Shown here: positions 1 to 7,997 of the stretch, piece after piece | How positions within the stretch are numbered: position 1 is the stretch's first letter | How the letters are laid out: every line of letters begins with the position of its first letter | From: Sphingobium estronivorans | GTDB lineage: Bacteria > Pseudomonadota > Alphaproteobacteria > Sphingomonadales > Sphingomonadaceae | DNA: 64,000 nt | Direction of reading: 5' to 3' | NCBI RefSeq assembly: GCF_008692605.1 | Contig: NZ_LFCT01000012.1 | Location: forward strand, 1 to 64,000 | Program-made: the position numbers and the translations under genes | Notes under the pieces: generated by a model | Seen by the model: only the letters and a program-made list of their open reading frames with translations | Told to the model about the DNA's origin: nothing | Databases searched by the model: none

Positions 1-154
1 GTCCAAGAAGGCGAGGCCACCTCAGGTCGCCAACGACGTGCTGGATGGGATGCTGGCGTTTGAGGGCGTCAGTGATGACCTCATCATAAGCGTGGCGCAT
101 GCCGGCGAGCTTGAGTTCCGTCATCAAGCCGATGATCTCGTGGCGCTCCATCAT
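1..154 (-). CDS. istB: IS21-family helper ATPase IstB, 5' part only
   Basis: This is the N-terminal part (about 51 residues, beginning MMERHEIIGLM) of the AAA+ helper protein of an IS21-type element; the rest lies beyond the window edge. IstB works with IstA to select target DNA and stimulate strand transfer. The sequence after the start (ELKLAGMRHAYDE) fits the usual IstB N-terminal helical region. The istA stop and the istB ATG overlap by one base (TGATG), the usual coupled istAB arrangement. The Walker motifs are not in view, so the assignment rests on the start sequence and the position behind istA. Confidence 0.8.
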   Translation of the reverse strand, partial: MMERHEIIGLMTELKLAGMRHAYDEVITDALKRQHPIQHVVGDLRWPRLLG

Positions 155-1665
155 CACGCTGCCCTCCGCACCGGCAGAAGGCGATCGTACCGGCCAGCAT
201 CGGCGACCGGCTCGATCTTGAGCTGTAGATGCTCGGGCGTGGCGATGCTGGGCTCCATCGGCGCCGATCGGGACCGGGCCAGGATGTTGAGCACGACATC
301 GGCGCTCGTGACCCCCTGGGCCAACGCTTCGGCGGCGGCGGCTTCCAGCGCATCGAGGCCATCGACCATTGCCGCCGTCAGGATCTTCACCATCTGGCGA
401 TCGCCGTCGTCACTCCCCTTCAACTTGCCGCGCAAGCGCTCCAGCGCTGGCGGCAGCGCAAGCTGTTTGAACGGCGCCCCGTTCCTGAGCGCGCCCGGCT
501 TCTTCGCGAGAACCGGCACATAGTGCCAGGGGTCGTAGGCCGTCTGTTCACGGCCGAAGCGCCGATCATGATCGGCGACAATATCGTCGCCCTGGCGGAT
601 GATGATGCGGTCGGCATAGGCGTGGACCTCGACCGGACGGCCGAGCGCGCGTGCCGCCACCGAGTATTTGTTGTAATCAAACCGCACGAGCAGCGTCTTG
701 GAGACCGTGGCGGTGACAGCGTGGAAGCCGTCGAACGGGACGGTCGGCATGCGCATCAGCGTCGGCTTCTCGTCCTCGAACACGTCGGCGATGGTGCGGT
801 CACGCAGCTCGGGATGTCGATGGGCGTTGGTATGTTCCAGACAACGGTCGAGAAGCCAGGCGTTCAACTCCTCGTAGCTGGCAAAGCGCAGCCGCGGCGT
901 GAAGAAGCGCTCGCGCACCACGCCGACCTGGTTCTCAACCTGCCCCTTCTCCCATCCCGCCGCCGGCGTACACGCAACAGGTTCGACCAGGTAATGGTTG
1001 CACATCTGCAGGAACCGGCGGTTGAATTTGCGTTCCTTGCCCAGGAACACCGCATCCACCGCGGTGGTCATGTTGTCGTAAATCCCGCGCGTGCAGACGC
1101 CGCCGAAGAAGGCGAAGGCTCGGGCATGGGCGTCGAACACCATCTCCTGCGTCTCGCGCGGATAGGCGCGCACGAAGAACTTCCGACTATGGCACAGCCG
1201 GACATGCGCAACCTTCACGGTCGTCGTCGCGCCCGCCAGCACCACGACCTCGTGGCTCCAATCGAACTGGTAAGCCTCGCCCGGCTCGAAGCTCAGCGGC
1301 ACGAACGCGGTCGCGGTCCGCCCCGCTTCCTCGCGCTGCCAGCAACGGGCATGGCGGCGAACCGCGTCGTAGCCGCCTTCATATCCCTGTGCCCGCAACG
1401 CCTCGAACAGCCGGATCAACGTCAGCCGTTCGCGCCGGGGCTTGCGCTCGTTCTCCGCCAGTAACCGCTCGAGCTCGGCAATGTGGCCGCCGAGCTTGGG
1501 CTTCGGCTGAACCACCCGATCGTAGCTGAACTTGCCGTCTTCAGCCTCGATAGCCTTCCTGACCGTCTTCCTCGAAACATGCAGCCGCCGGGCGATCTCC
1601 CGCACCGACTGCTTTTGCACGAAATACGCACGCCTGATCCGACCTATTGTCTCCACCGTCGTCAT
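154..1665 (-). CDS. istA: IS21-family transposase IstA
   Basis: Transposase of about 503 aa, a usual length for IstA. An N-terminal helix-turn-helix (around residues 8-40, with VREIARRLHVSRKTVRKAIE) precedes an RNase H-fold DDE core: first Asp in FDWSHE, second Asp in IYDNM, Glu in KGQVENQVG. A basic/beta C-terminal domain follows. The frame is intact, so the element may be active. An in-frame TTG 24 bases upstream (1689) is an alternative start; ATG at 1665 is chosen because the family normally begins close to the HTH, although the GGAGG preceding it is unusually close. istB follows directly. Confidence 0.92.
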   Translation of the reverse strand: MTTVETIGRIRRAYFVQKQSVREIARRLHVSRKTVRKAIEAEDGKFSYDRVVQPKPKLGGHIAELERLLAENERKPRRERLTLIRLFEALRAQGYEGGYDAVRRHARCWQREEAGRTATAFVPLSFEPGEAYQFDWSHEVVVLAGATTTVKVAHVRLCHSRKFFVRAYPRETQEMVFDAHARAFAFFGGVCTRGIYDNMTTAVDAVFLGKERKFNRRFLQMCNHYLVEPVACTPAAGWEKGQVENQVGVVRERFFTPRLRFASYEELNAWLLDRCLEHTNAHRHPELRDRTIADVFEDEKPTLMRMPTVPFDGFHAVTATVSKTLLVRFDYNKYSVAARALGRPVEVHAYADRIIIRQGDDIVADHDRRFGREQTAYDPWHYVPVLAKKPGALRNGAPFKQLALPPALERLRGKLKGSDDGDRQMVKILTAAMVDGLDALEAAAAEALAQGVTSADVVLNILARSRSAPMEPSIATPEHLQLKIEPVADAGRYDRLLPVRRAA

Positions 1666-1760
1666 CCTCCGCCTCGTCGCCCGCCTCAATTAGCTGCGAC
1701 AATAGATGACCCGGGGGTGGTCCCCGATTAGGCGCCGATCACCGAGTCAGGTGGGCACCA

Positions 1761-1981
1761 TTTGCATGCCGAAACACACCGGATAGAAAGCGAGGCTGCG
1801 CAACGCGCTCCGTCGACCTATCTCTCGACGGTCGGATGACAGGCTGTCGGCATCACCGCAAGGCGGCCACGACCAGATTCGTGATCGATAGCCATACTTC
1901 TATAAATCACAAATCACGCAAATCATGATCTATAGAAATACCTGTATCGCTACCTCTTCTGCTTAATTTCGCTCGAACGGG
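1761..1981. other. AT-rich gap between IS21 end and fic
   Basis: No gene seen. The segment 1880-1980 is clearly more AT-rich than its surroundings and contains a 7-bp inverted repeat (TTCTATA at about 1892 and TATAGAA at about 1932). It lies downstream of fic and may contribute to transcript ending, but there is no T-tract and no clear terminator. Confidence 0.4.
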
Positions 1982-3094
1982 TCATGCGGCGATTTCGGCT
2001 AGCGAATAACTTGTACTGCGTCCGCCAGCTTCGTCCTTCCGCAGGATGTCGCGCGCAACCAGATCATTGATGTCGCGTGAGGCAGTATCCTGTGAAGTCT
2101 TCATGATGACCGCCCATTTGGAGGAGGTGAGCTTTCCTTCGAAGCCATCGAGCAAGCGATTGAGCATCGTCTGCTGGCGGTGGTTCAGCTTTTCGCCGGC
2201 AAGCGCTTCCCAGAAGCGCGCCTTCCTGATGACGTTCTCCAAGACGACTTCCGCGCCGTCGAAAGCATGGTCGAGGCAAGCCAGAAACCAGCGCAGCCAG
2301 CCGGTGATGTCCATGTCGCCCTTCTGAGTCTTTTCCAGGATATCGTAATAGGCTTTGCGCTCAGTCCTGATTTGGGCCGACATGCTGTAAAAGCGTTGCG
2401 GACTGTTTTCCGACCGCGCCAGCGCCATGTCGGCAATGGCACGTGCAATGCGGCCGTTGCCGTCGTCGAACGGGTGGATGGTGACGAACCACAAATGCGC
2501 GATCGCGGCCTTCAACACGGGATCGATCGCCGGTCCATTCTCAAACCACTCGAGGAAGACGGCCATCTCGCCGTCGAGCCGGTCGAAGGTCGGCGCTTCG
2601 TAATGCACTTTTTCCCTACCGAAGGGACCGGAGATGACCTGCATCGGACCTGTTTCCTCGATGCGCCAAGTACCGACAACAATGCGGCTCATACCGCTGC
2701 GTCCAGTAGGGAACAGCGCAGCATGCCAGCCAAATAGGCGTTCAGCTGTCAGCGGCGCCGCGTAGTTCTGCGTGGCGTCGAGCATCATCTCAACAACGCC
2801 TTCGACGTGCCGGTCAGGTGTCTTGAGGCCAGCGGCATCCATACCGAGCCGCCGGGCGAGCGACGAGCGAACCTGCTCGCGGTCGAGCGTCTCGCCCTCG
2901 ATGTCGCTCGACTTGGTGACTTCCTCGGTGAGCGTTTCTAACACCGCTTCAGCCCGCAGATGCAGCCCGAGTGCTTCCATCCGACCAATCAGCCGTCCCT
3001 GGTGACGGCTGACGGCGGCGAGCTGATCGACAAGCTCATCTTGTAGCCAGTGGAACTGGGGCCAGCCGTCCCGTTGGTAAATGTATGTCGCCAT
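1982..3094 (-). CDS. Fic family protein AMPylase with C-terminal winged helix
   Basis: A 370-aa Fic/DOC enzyme, probably transferring AMP (or another nucleotide moiety) to a protein hydroxyl. The Fic motif HPFDDGNGRIAR is intact. An N-terminal inhibitory motif of the (S/T)xxxE(G/N) type is present as SSDIEG, so this looks like a self-inhibited class II Fic protein with a DUF4172-like N-terminus (YIYQRDGWPQFHW). The last ~70 residues (SKWAVIMKTSQDTASRDIN and following) resemble a winged helix. The ATG at 3094 is preferred because family members begin at the YxYxxxxWPxF stretch and a GGAG lies just upstream; an ATG at 3139 would add 15 residues. Two palindromes surround the start. It sits alone between IS21 and the integrase, as island cargo. 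Confidence 0.88.
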   Translation of the reverse strand: MATYIYQRDGWPQFHWLQDELVDQLAAVSRHQGRLIGRMEALGLHLRAEAVLETLTEEVTKSSDIEGETLDREQVRSSLARRLGMDAAGLKTPDRHVEGVVEMMLDATQNYAAPLTAERLFGWHAALFPTGRSGMSRIVVGTWRIEETGPMQVISGPFGREKVHYEAPTFDRLDGEMAVFLEWFENGPAIDPVLKAAIAHLWFVTIHPFDDGNGRIARAIADMALARSENSPQRFYSMSAQIRTERKAYYDILEKTQKGDMDITGWLRWFLACLDHAFDGAEVVLENVIRKARFWEALAGEKLNHRQQTMLNRLLDGFEGKLTSSKWAVIMKTSQDTASRDINDLVARDILRKDEAGGRSTSYSLAEIAA

Positions 3095-3121
3095 ATTCTC
3101 CGCACCTAATGCGGATAATAT
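3093..3121 (-). promoter_or_regulatory. Palindromic operator-like site 1 at fic start
   Basis: Arms ATATTCTCCGCA (3093-3104) and TGCGGATAATAT (3110-3121) form a 12-bp inverted repeat with one mismatch around a 5-bp centre. On the minus strand the right arm contains a TATTAT sequence suited to a -10 box, so a bound protein would block the fic promoter or start codon. Confidence 0.6.
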
Positions 3122-3148
3122 GACATGCTTTTTCCGCACGTGAAAGAT

Positions 3149-3177
3149 TTTATCTCCGCATTTTGCGCGGAGATAAA
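3149..3177 (-). promoter_or_regulatory. Palindromic operator-like site 2 upstream of fic
   Basis: Arms TTTATCTCCGC (3149-3159) and GCGGAGATAAA (3167-3177) are a perfect 11-bp inverted repeat with a 7-bp centre. The core TCCGC(A) is shared with site 1, and two more half-sites (TTTCCGCA at about 3131, TCTCCGCA at about 3187) lie beside it. This clustering looks like cooperative operator sites for one dimeric DNA-binding protein. Confidence 0.6.
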
Positions 3178-3292
3178 GAATGCCAATCTCCGCAGGATGG
3201 GGCTTTCATCAGGCTGTTCAGCAATCATCTGGCCGCTCTTGGTATCAAAGCAATTGGCTCTATCTCTTGGCCTCAAGGCTTGGGAGGTGTCC

Positions 3293-3328
3293 TTTTGGCC
3301 GATCATTTGGCCGATGTTTTGGCCGGTT
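3293..3328. repeat. Three tandem 12-bp repeats
   Basis: TTTTGGCCGATC, ATTTGGCCGATG and TTTTGGCCGGTT follow each other without gaps. A further related TCTGGCCG lies near 3228. They lie in the gap of about 300 bp between the integrase stop and fic, which holds no convincing gene. Function unknown. Confidence 0.6.
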
Positions 3329-3391
3329 TCAGGAAAAATATGTGGAGCCGGTCTTCGTTGCCTGCTCCACATTGCACGCCAGACCGCCGCT

Positions 3392-4429
3392 TCAGTCCAG
3401 CTTGTTGATTGCCGCTCGCATATGATCCACGCTGACACTGGAATAGCGCTGGACCATACGTAGCGATTTCCAGCCGCCCATGTTCATGATGGTGATGAGG
3501 TCGATCCCCGCCATCACGCAGTGCGACGCCCAATGATGGCGCCAGTCATGCACAGTGAAATCCTCTATTCCCGCGCGCTGGCAGGCGGTGGCGTGCTGGT
3601 TCTTGATCGGATTGCCGCCGGGGATCTTGGCCTGGCGCGTATCCTGATAAGGTTGGCCGAACCGGTTGAGGAAGACATGCCCCTTTGTCGGCTGCCCCCG
3701 CTTCTCCCAGATCGGACGTAGCACGTCCATGACGCGAGGGTGCATCGGCACGGATCGGATGACGGCATTCTTGCTGTGGTTGAGCCGGATCGACGCTTCG
3801 TGCATGTCGACGCCCTCGACGCCCCAGGGGATTTGCAGTGCCGTTTGGATGCGCGGGCCGTGGAAAGCAAGCATGGTGATGATCGGCTGTATGTGCGGCG
3901 CATAGGCGGCCATCAGCCGGTCGCGGTCCTCCCTGCTGAGGAAGCGGACCCGTTCATTGTTGAACGGGATCGCCTTGATCCGCAGGGGAGGAAGGTCATG
4001 CAGGTCATGATGGACGTTGATGGCGGCCTGGAACACGGCGCGATAGCGGTCCTGGCCAGCCGGGTCATGGCCGGTGAGATAGGCGCGGCGAAAATGCTCC
4101 CAGGCCTGCTTGGGCTCGCGCAGGCTGAAGTCTCCGATCAGGCCGTTGAGCTTGCCGATGCGCAGGACGTCGGACGGGCAGGGGGGCTTCGCCTTTGACA
4201 GATAGCTGTCGAAGGCCTGAGCGATGGTTCCTTGAGCGACGAGGGCTGCCGGACCGAACATCAACTGGTGTCGCAGCTTCGTTTCATGTTCAGCCATCAG
4301 ATGGGCCGCAGCGTCGCGGTCGCTCGTTCCTGTGCTGAACTCTTTGACGATGATCTTCTTCTCGCCGAGTCCGACTGAGCCTCGGATGTAGTAGATGCCG
4401 TGTTTCCCACGGGTACGGATGGAGAGCAT
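3392..4429 (-). CDS. Tyrosine recombinase / island integrase
   Basis: A 345-aa site-specific recombinase. The C-terminal catalytic domain (about residues 170-340) carries the expected residues: Arg in FHGPRIQTA, HDWRHHWAS (HxxR box), GGW, and the nucleophilic Tyr in MVQRYSSVS. The N-terminal part (to about residue 160) matches arm- and core-binding domains in length. It lies 500 bp from the 3' end of a tRNA-Val gene and is transcribed away from it, the classic layout of an island integrated at a tRNA. No excisionase gene is recognised. Confidence 0.9.
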   Translation of the reverse strand: MLSIRTRGKHGIYYIRGSVGLGEKKIIVKEFSTGTSDRDAAAHLMAEHETKLRHQLMFGPAALVAQGTIAQAFDSYLSKAKPPCPSDVLRIGKLNGLIGDFSLREPKQAWEHFRRAYLTGHDPAGQDRYRAVFQAAINVHHDLHDLPPLRIKAIPFNNERVRFLSREDRDRLMAAYAPHIQPIITMLAFHGPRIQTALQIPWGVEGVDMHEASIRLNHSKNAVIRSVPMHPRVMDVLRPIWEKRGQPTKGHVFLNRFGQPYQDTRQAKIPGGNPIKNQHATACQRAGIEDFTVHDWRHHWASHCVMAGIDLITIMNMGGWKSLRMVQRYSSVSVDHMRAAINKLD

Positions 4430-4803
4430 CTTAGTTTCCTTTGCATTTGATCGCGCGCCTATGCCGGGCGGATTTTTTTCGCATGCATGACGAGGACGCG
4501 TCCTGTTTCATGAAGTTCTGGCGCATTGTGCTGCCCAGAGTTTCGCTGGAGAGGACGGGGTGCGTCCGTGAGGGGACGGCGGCGCGCGAGCCTGGATTGA
4601 GCCGAAGTTGTTTCGCTTCGCGCCGGCGCATGGGCTGCCAGTGACAATGCCCGGTCGGCCCAGCTTCGGCGGCATCTGCGAAGCTGTACTGTCGGCCTTG
4701 TTCGCCACCGCCGAAGGGGCATCGCCTACCTCCGCCTGAAGGGGTTTCAGCAGCGTGTGCGACTCGGGAATTGGCTGCGATGGCCCGGCATTCGCATGCC
4801 CAG
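4430..4803. other. Gap between integrase and tRNA-Val, no convincing gene
   Basis: An open frame of 134 codons on the minus strand (4431-4835) has the Arg/Pro/Ser-rich composition of a chance frame in GC-rich DNA and no recognisable domain. The segment is better read as the upstream and attachment region of the integrase. Confidence 0.45.
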
Positions 4804-4847
4804 AATTTGCCAAAAGAGGGGGGTGATTTGCCCAAAATTTGCCGAAA
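4804..4847. repeat. Three direct repeats near attachment site, possible integrase arm sites
   Basis: AATTTGCCAAAA (4804-4815), GATTTGCCCAAA (4825-4836) and AATTTGCCGAAA (4836-4847) are same-direction variants of a 12-bp motif, spaced about one to two helical turns. Their place between the integrase gene and the tRNA 3' end is where arm-type binding sites of a tyrosine recombinase are expected. A GC hairpin follows at 4854-4877. Confidence 0.45.
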
Positions 4848-4891
4848 ATGCCGGGGTAGGGGGCCGCCCCGCTACCCGCTCCGGGCAAACA

Positions 4892-4926
4892 AAAACCCCG
4901 CAAAACCGTTGGTTTTACGGGGTTTT
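4892..4926 (-). terminator. Intrinsic terminator of tRNA-Val
   Basis: On the minus strand a long stem is formed by arms AAAACCCCG plus AAAACC and their complements around a GTT loop, flanked by A/T runs. It starts four bases after the tRNA CCA end, so it fits as the tRNA terminator. Confidence 0.75.
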
Positions 4927-4929
4927 CGA

Positions 4930-5004
4930 TGGTGGGCGTGGCAAGGATTGAACTTGCGACCCCTGCGATGTCAACACAGTGCTCTACCACTGAGCTACAC
5001 GCCC
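4930..5004 (-). tRNA. tRNA-Val (anticodon GAC)
   Basis: A 75-nt cloverleaf including an encoded CCA end. The acceptor stem GGGCGTG pairs with CACGCCC, the D stem is GCTC/GAGC, the anticodon arm is CTGTG-TTGACAT-CGCAG with GAC in the middle of the loop, and the T arm GCAAG-TTCAATC-CTTGC has the TTC signature. Discriminator base is A. The gene is intact and its 3' end faces the integrase-bearing island, making it the probable integration site. Confidence 0.95.
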
Positions 5005-5131
5005 ACTGTGGAGGCGGCCAATAGCGGGGGGTGGCAGGGAGCGCAAGCGGGAAATTCACCTTTTTGCTATTCTTCTGGACAGGCGGCTGGCAGCCCATAT
5101 GCTGCGGAGCGAAAAGGGGACGCCGGAATCC

Positions 5132-6463
5132 ATGTTGCCATCGACACTGCCGTCCGATCAGGCTCCCGCGCGTCCGCCGATCTACCGCCAGCTCTATGTT
5201 CAGGTGTTGATCGCCATCGCGCTGGGCGTGGCGATCGGGCACTTCTTCCCGGAAGCGGGCGTGGCGTTGCAGCCGTTGGGCGAAGCGTTCATCAAGCTGG
5301 TCAAGATGATCATCGCGCCGGTCATCTTCCTGACCATCGTTACCGGTGTGGCGGGGATGAAGGAACTGGGCGCCATCGGCCGCGTGGCGGCGAAGGCCTT
5401 TGCCTATTTCCTGACCTTTTCCACCCTGGCGCTGGTTCTGGGCCTGATCGTCGCCAATGCCGTCCATCCGGGCGCGGGGCTGAACATCGATCCCGCGACG
5501 CTGGATGCGGGCAAGGTCGTCCAATATCAGCAGCAGGCGCATGAGAGCAGCCTGACCGGCTTCCTGATGGACATCATTCCCGGCACGCTGATCTCCGCCG
5601 TGGCGGATGGGCATAATATCCTTCAGGTGCTGTTCGTCGCGATCCTGTTCGGCATCGCGCTGACCATGATCGGGGAAAAGGCGGAGCCGCTGATGGCGGT
5701 GCTCGAATCGGCCAGCCATGCAATTTTCAAGCTGGTGTCGCTGCTGATGAAGGCCGCGCCGGTCGGGGCCTTCGGCGCGATGGCATTCACCATCGGCCAA
5801 TATGGGCTGGGAACGTTGGCCAATCTGGCGGAACTGGTCGCGACCTTCTATCTTACCTCGCTGCTGTTCGTGCTGGTCGTGCTGGGCGCTGTGGCCTGGG
5901 TGGTAGGCTTCAACATCCTGCATCTGATCCGCTATCTGAAGGCGGAATTGCTGCTGGTCCTGGGCACCTCGTCCTCGGAGGCGGCCTTGCCGAGCCTGAT
6001 CGAGAAGATGGAGCGCGCGGGATGCCGCAAATCAGTGGTCGGGCTGGTCGTGCCGACCGGCTACAGCTTCAACCTGGACGGCACCAATATCTATATGACG
6101 CTGGCGGCGCTGTTCATCGCGCAGGCGACCAATGTGCATCTGAGCCTGGAGCAGCAATTGCTGCTGCTGCTGGTCGCGATGCTGTCGAGCAAGGGGGCGG
6201 CGGGCGTGACCGGGGCGGGTTTCATCACTCTGGCGGCGACGCTGTCCATCGTGCCGACCGTGCCGGTGGCGGGCATGGCGCTGATCCTGGGCGTCGACCG
6301 TTTCATGAGCGAATGCCGCAGCCTTACCAATTTCGTCGGCAATGCGGTGGCGACCATCGTCGTGTCCGCCTGGGAAAAAGGGCTGGACCGCGAGCGGCTG
6401 GCGGCCGCCATGGCGGGCAGGCCGTTGCCGCCCTTGCCGGACATGGAGGAGGTGGTCAGTTGA
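5132..6463 (+). CDS. dctA: C4-dicarboxylate:cation symporter DctA
   Basis: A 443-aa inner-membrane transporter of the DAACS (SLC1-like) family that takes up succinate, fumarate and malate with cations. Eight transmembrane segments and two re-entrant loops are expected. Family signatures are seen: the Ser-rich loop [12 protein letters not shown], the TM7 stretch [12 protein letters not shown], and [12 protein letters not shown]. The ATG at 5132 is preferred because a purine-rich GGGGAC lies 14 bases upstream; an in-frame ATG at 5099 would add 11 residues without a ribosome site. Its 3' end overlaps the tail of the convergent cpdR by 8 bases. Confidence 0.93.
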   Translation: MLPSTLPSDQAPARPPIYRQLYVQVLIAIALGVAIGHFFPEAGVALQPLGEAFIKLVKMIIAPVIFLTIVTGVAGMKELGAIGRVAAKAFAYFLTFSTLALVLGLIVANAVHPGAGLNIDPATLDAGKVVQYQQQAHESSLTGFLMDIIPGTLISAVADGHNILQVLFVAILFGIALTMIGEKAEPLMAVLESASHAIFKLVSLLMKAAPVGAFGAMAFTIGQYGLGTLANLAELVATFYLTSLLFVLVVLGAVAWVVGFNILHLIRYLKAELLLVLGTSSSEAALPSLIEKMERAGCRKSVVGLVVPTGYSFNLDGTNIYMTLAALFIAQATNVHLSLEQQLLLLLVAMLSSKGAAGVTGAGFITLAATLSIVPTVPVAGMALILGVDRFMSECRSLTNFVGNAVATIVVSAWEKGLDRERLAAAMAGRPLPPLPDMEEVVS

Positions 6464-6833
6464 GGCCGGTCAGGCTCTCGCTGCCGAACATCCGCTCGAC
6501 CTCCAGCACCAGTTCGCGCAGGTGGAAGGGCTTGGACAGAACCTTTGCCTGCGGCACCGCCTTGCCGGCCTTCAGCGTGACGGCGGCAAAGCCGGTGATG
6601 AACATGATCCGCATGTCGGGCGCCACGGCGGCGGCATGCTGGGCCAGTTCGATGCCGTCCATTTCCGGCATGACGATATCGGTCAGCAGCAGGTCGAAAC
6701 GATCGCTTTCGATATGCGGCACCGCCTGTGCCCCGGTGGCGACGGCCACGACCTCATAGCCGGACCGTTCCAGGGCGCGGGCCAGATAGGCGCGCATGCT
6801 GTCATCATCTTCGGCTAGCAATATTCGAACCAT
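6456..6833 (-). CDS. cpdR: Single-domain response regulator CpdR
   Basis: A 125-aa stand-alone receiver domain. Acidic pocket E8-D9-D10, phospho-acceptor Asp52 in [15 protein letters not shown], Thr in FITGFAAV and Lys in [11 protein letters not shown] are all present. The close match to Caulobacter CpdR, including the [14 protein letters not shown] and KVLSKPxHLREL stretches, supports the role of a phosphorylation-controlled adaptor that primes ClpXP for cell-cycle proteolysis. The neighbouring divergent N-formylglutamate amidohydrolase is the usual neighbour in alphaproteobacteria. The C-terminus ends in GLN rather than the Ala-Ala of the Caulobacter protein. Confidence 0.92.
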   Translation of the reverse strand: MVRILLAEDDDSMRAYLARALERSGYEVVAVATGAQAVPHIESDRFDLLLTDIVMPEMDGIELAQHAAAVAPDMRIMFITGFAAVTLKAGKAVPQAKVLSKPFHLRELVLEVERMFGSESLTGLN

Positions 6834-6968
6834 TGCCCTGCTTGTCTCGCCCCAGGCCCGTTACGGCCGACCCCATGATTGCCGCCCTTCGCGGATGGCA
6901 TGTGGGGTCCTTATATGCGACAAGCGTAAATATTATCCAGCCGAGTAACCATTTTTGGACGGCGGCGT

Positions 6969-7877
6969 GTGAAAGGGCCTGGTTTGAATTTCAGCGCGCC
7001 ATCCATTCCGGTCGAATCCTGCGCCGCTTACGATCTTTTCGGGCCGGAAACGCCGACCGGTCCGGTCGTCATTTCGGTGCCCCATGCCGGGCGCGATTAT
7101 GACGAGTCCCTGCTGGCCGAGGCGCGGGTCCGGCCCGAGATGCTTTGGCGGCTGGAGGACCGCTGGGCCGATCTGCTGGCCCATCCGCTGATCGAGCGCG
7201 GCCATAGCGTGCTGATCGCGCGGGCGCCGCGGGCGATGATCGATCTCAACCGTCATGAGCGAGAGCTCGATCCCGGCATGGTAACAGGCCTGCCGCGCGA
7301 CGCGGCCCTGCATAGCAGCGCGAAGCTGCGCGGCGGGCTGGGGCTGATCCCGCGGCGTTTGCCCGGTGCGCATGAATTGTGGTTGCGTCCGCTGGGCTGG
7401 GGCGAGGTGCAGCGGCGGATCGAGCGTGTCCATCGGCCCTATCATGCCGTGCTGGCGCGGACGATGCGGGCGGCGCGGGATATGCATGGCCATGCGATCC
7501 TGATCGACCTGCATTCCATGCCGCCCTTGCCGCCGCCGGCCGCGGGACAGGCTCCGCCGGGGTTGGTGCTCGGCGACCGATTCGGGCGCAGCGCATCGGC
7601 CCGGCTGATGACGCTGGCGGCGGATGTCGCGGCATCCCATGGCGTGGTCGCGGCGCAGAACCACCCCTATGCCGGCGGCCATATGATCGAGCGGCATGGC
7701 CGGCCGGACCATGGCCTTTATGCCCTGCAACTGGAGTTTGACCGCAGCCTCTATCTCGACGCCGCGCTGGAGCATCCGGGGGAGGGGCTGGATCGGATGC
7801 GGCGGGTCGTGGCGGCGGTCGTCGATGCGCTGGCGCAGGAATTGCCGCGCTCGGGCTATGCGCTGGCGGCGGAATAG
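6969..7877 (+). CDS. N-formylglutamate amidohydrolase family protein
   Basis: A 302-aa zinc-dependent amidohydrolase of the FGase family, which removes formate from N-formyl-L-glutamate (the last step of one histidine degradation route) or acts on related N-acyl amino acids. Seen: VISVPHAGRDY near the start, RAPRAMIDLNRHERELD, and ILIDLHSMPP, the conserved metal and substrate regions. It starts at a GTG. It is divergent from cpdR across a 135-bp gap that must hold both promoters. No hut genes are nearby, so the exact substrate is uncertain. Before the transposon at 7934 arrived, its end lay just before the rplL terminator. Confidence 0.85.
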   Translation: MKGPGLNFSAPSIPVESCAAYDLFGPETPTGPVVISVPHAGRDYDESLLAEARVRPEMLWRLEDRWADLLAHPLIERGHSVLIARAPRAMIDLNRHERELDPGMVTGLPRDAALHSSAKLRGGLGLIPRRLPGAHELWLRPLGWGEVQRRIERVHRPYHAVLARTMRAARDMHGHAILIDLHSMPPLPPPAAGQAPPGLVLGDRFGRSASARLMTLAADVAASHGVVAAQNHPYAGGHMIERHGRPDHGLYALQLEFDRSLYLDAALEHPGEGLDRMRRVVAAVVDALAQELPRSGYALAAE

Positions 7878-7933
7878 CGCAGCCCTTCCACAGCCCGCAC
7901 GTTCATGGCGTCTTTCCGCTATGCCAAAGAAAA

Positions 7934-7956
7934 GGCGATTATGCACTTTACAAACC
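7934..7956. repeat. Left terminal inverted repeat of IS1595 element
   Basis: Begins GGCGATTATG and ends TACAAACC, with five bases between. It matches the reverse complement of 10871-10893 at 20 of 23 positions. The 8 bp outside it (7926-7933, AAAGAAAA) are the left copy of the target duplication. Confidence 0.95.
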
Positions 7957-7997
7957 CACTTTAAAAGGTAGTAATGACGGCAAGGAGTTAAGCCGTC

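Larger units (their letters stand above)
1..1760 (-). mobile_element. IS21-family insertion sequence, one end in window
   Basis: istA and the start of istB on the minus strand, plus upstream DNA reaching to about 1760, form the istA-side end of an IS21-type element. The stretch 1690-1760 holds a GC-rich inverted repeat (GGGG-TGGT-CCCC near 1713-1727), as expected of terminal binding sites. The exact terminus is not fixed because the opposite end and the target duplication lie outside the window. Confidence 0.75.

Noticed and set aside
3106..3438. A 110-codon minus-strand frame between fic and the integrase
   Set aside because: It overlaps the operator palindromes and the tandem 12-bp repeats, and its sequence resembles no family; probably non-coding.
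4431..4835. A 134-codon minus-strand frame ending just before the integrase start
   Set aside because: Low-complexity Arg/Ser/Pro composition, no ribosome site, covers the likely attachment-site repeats.
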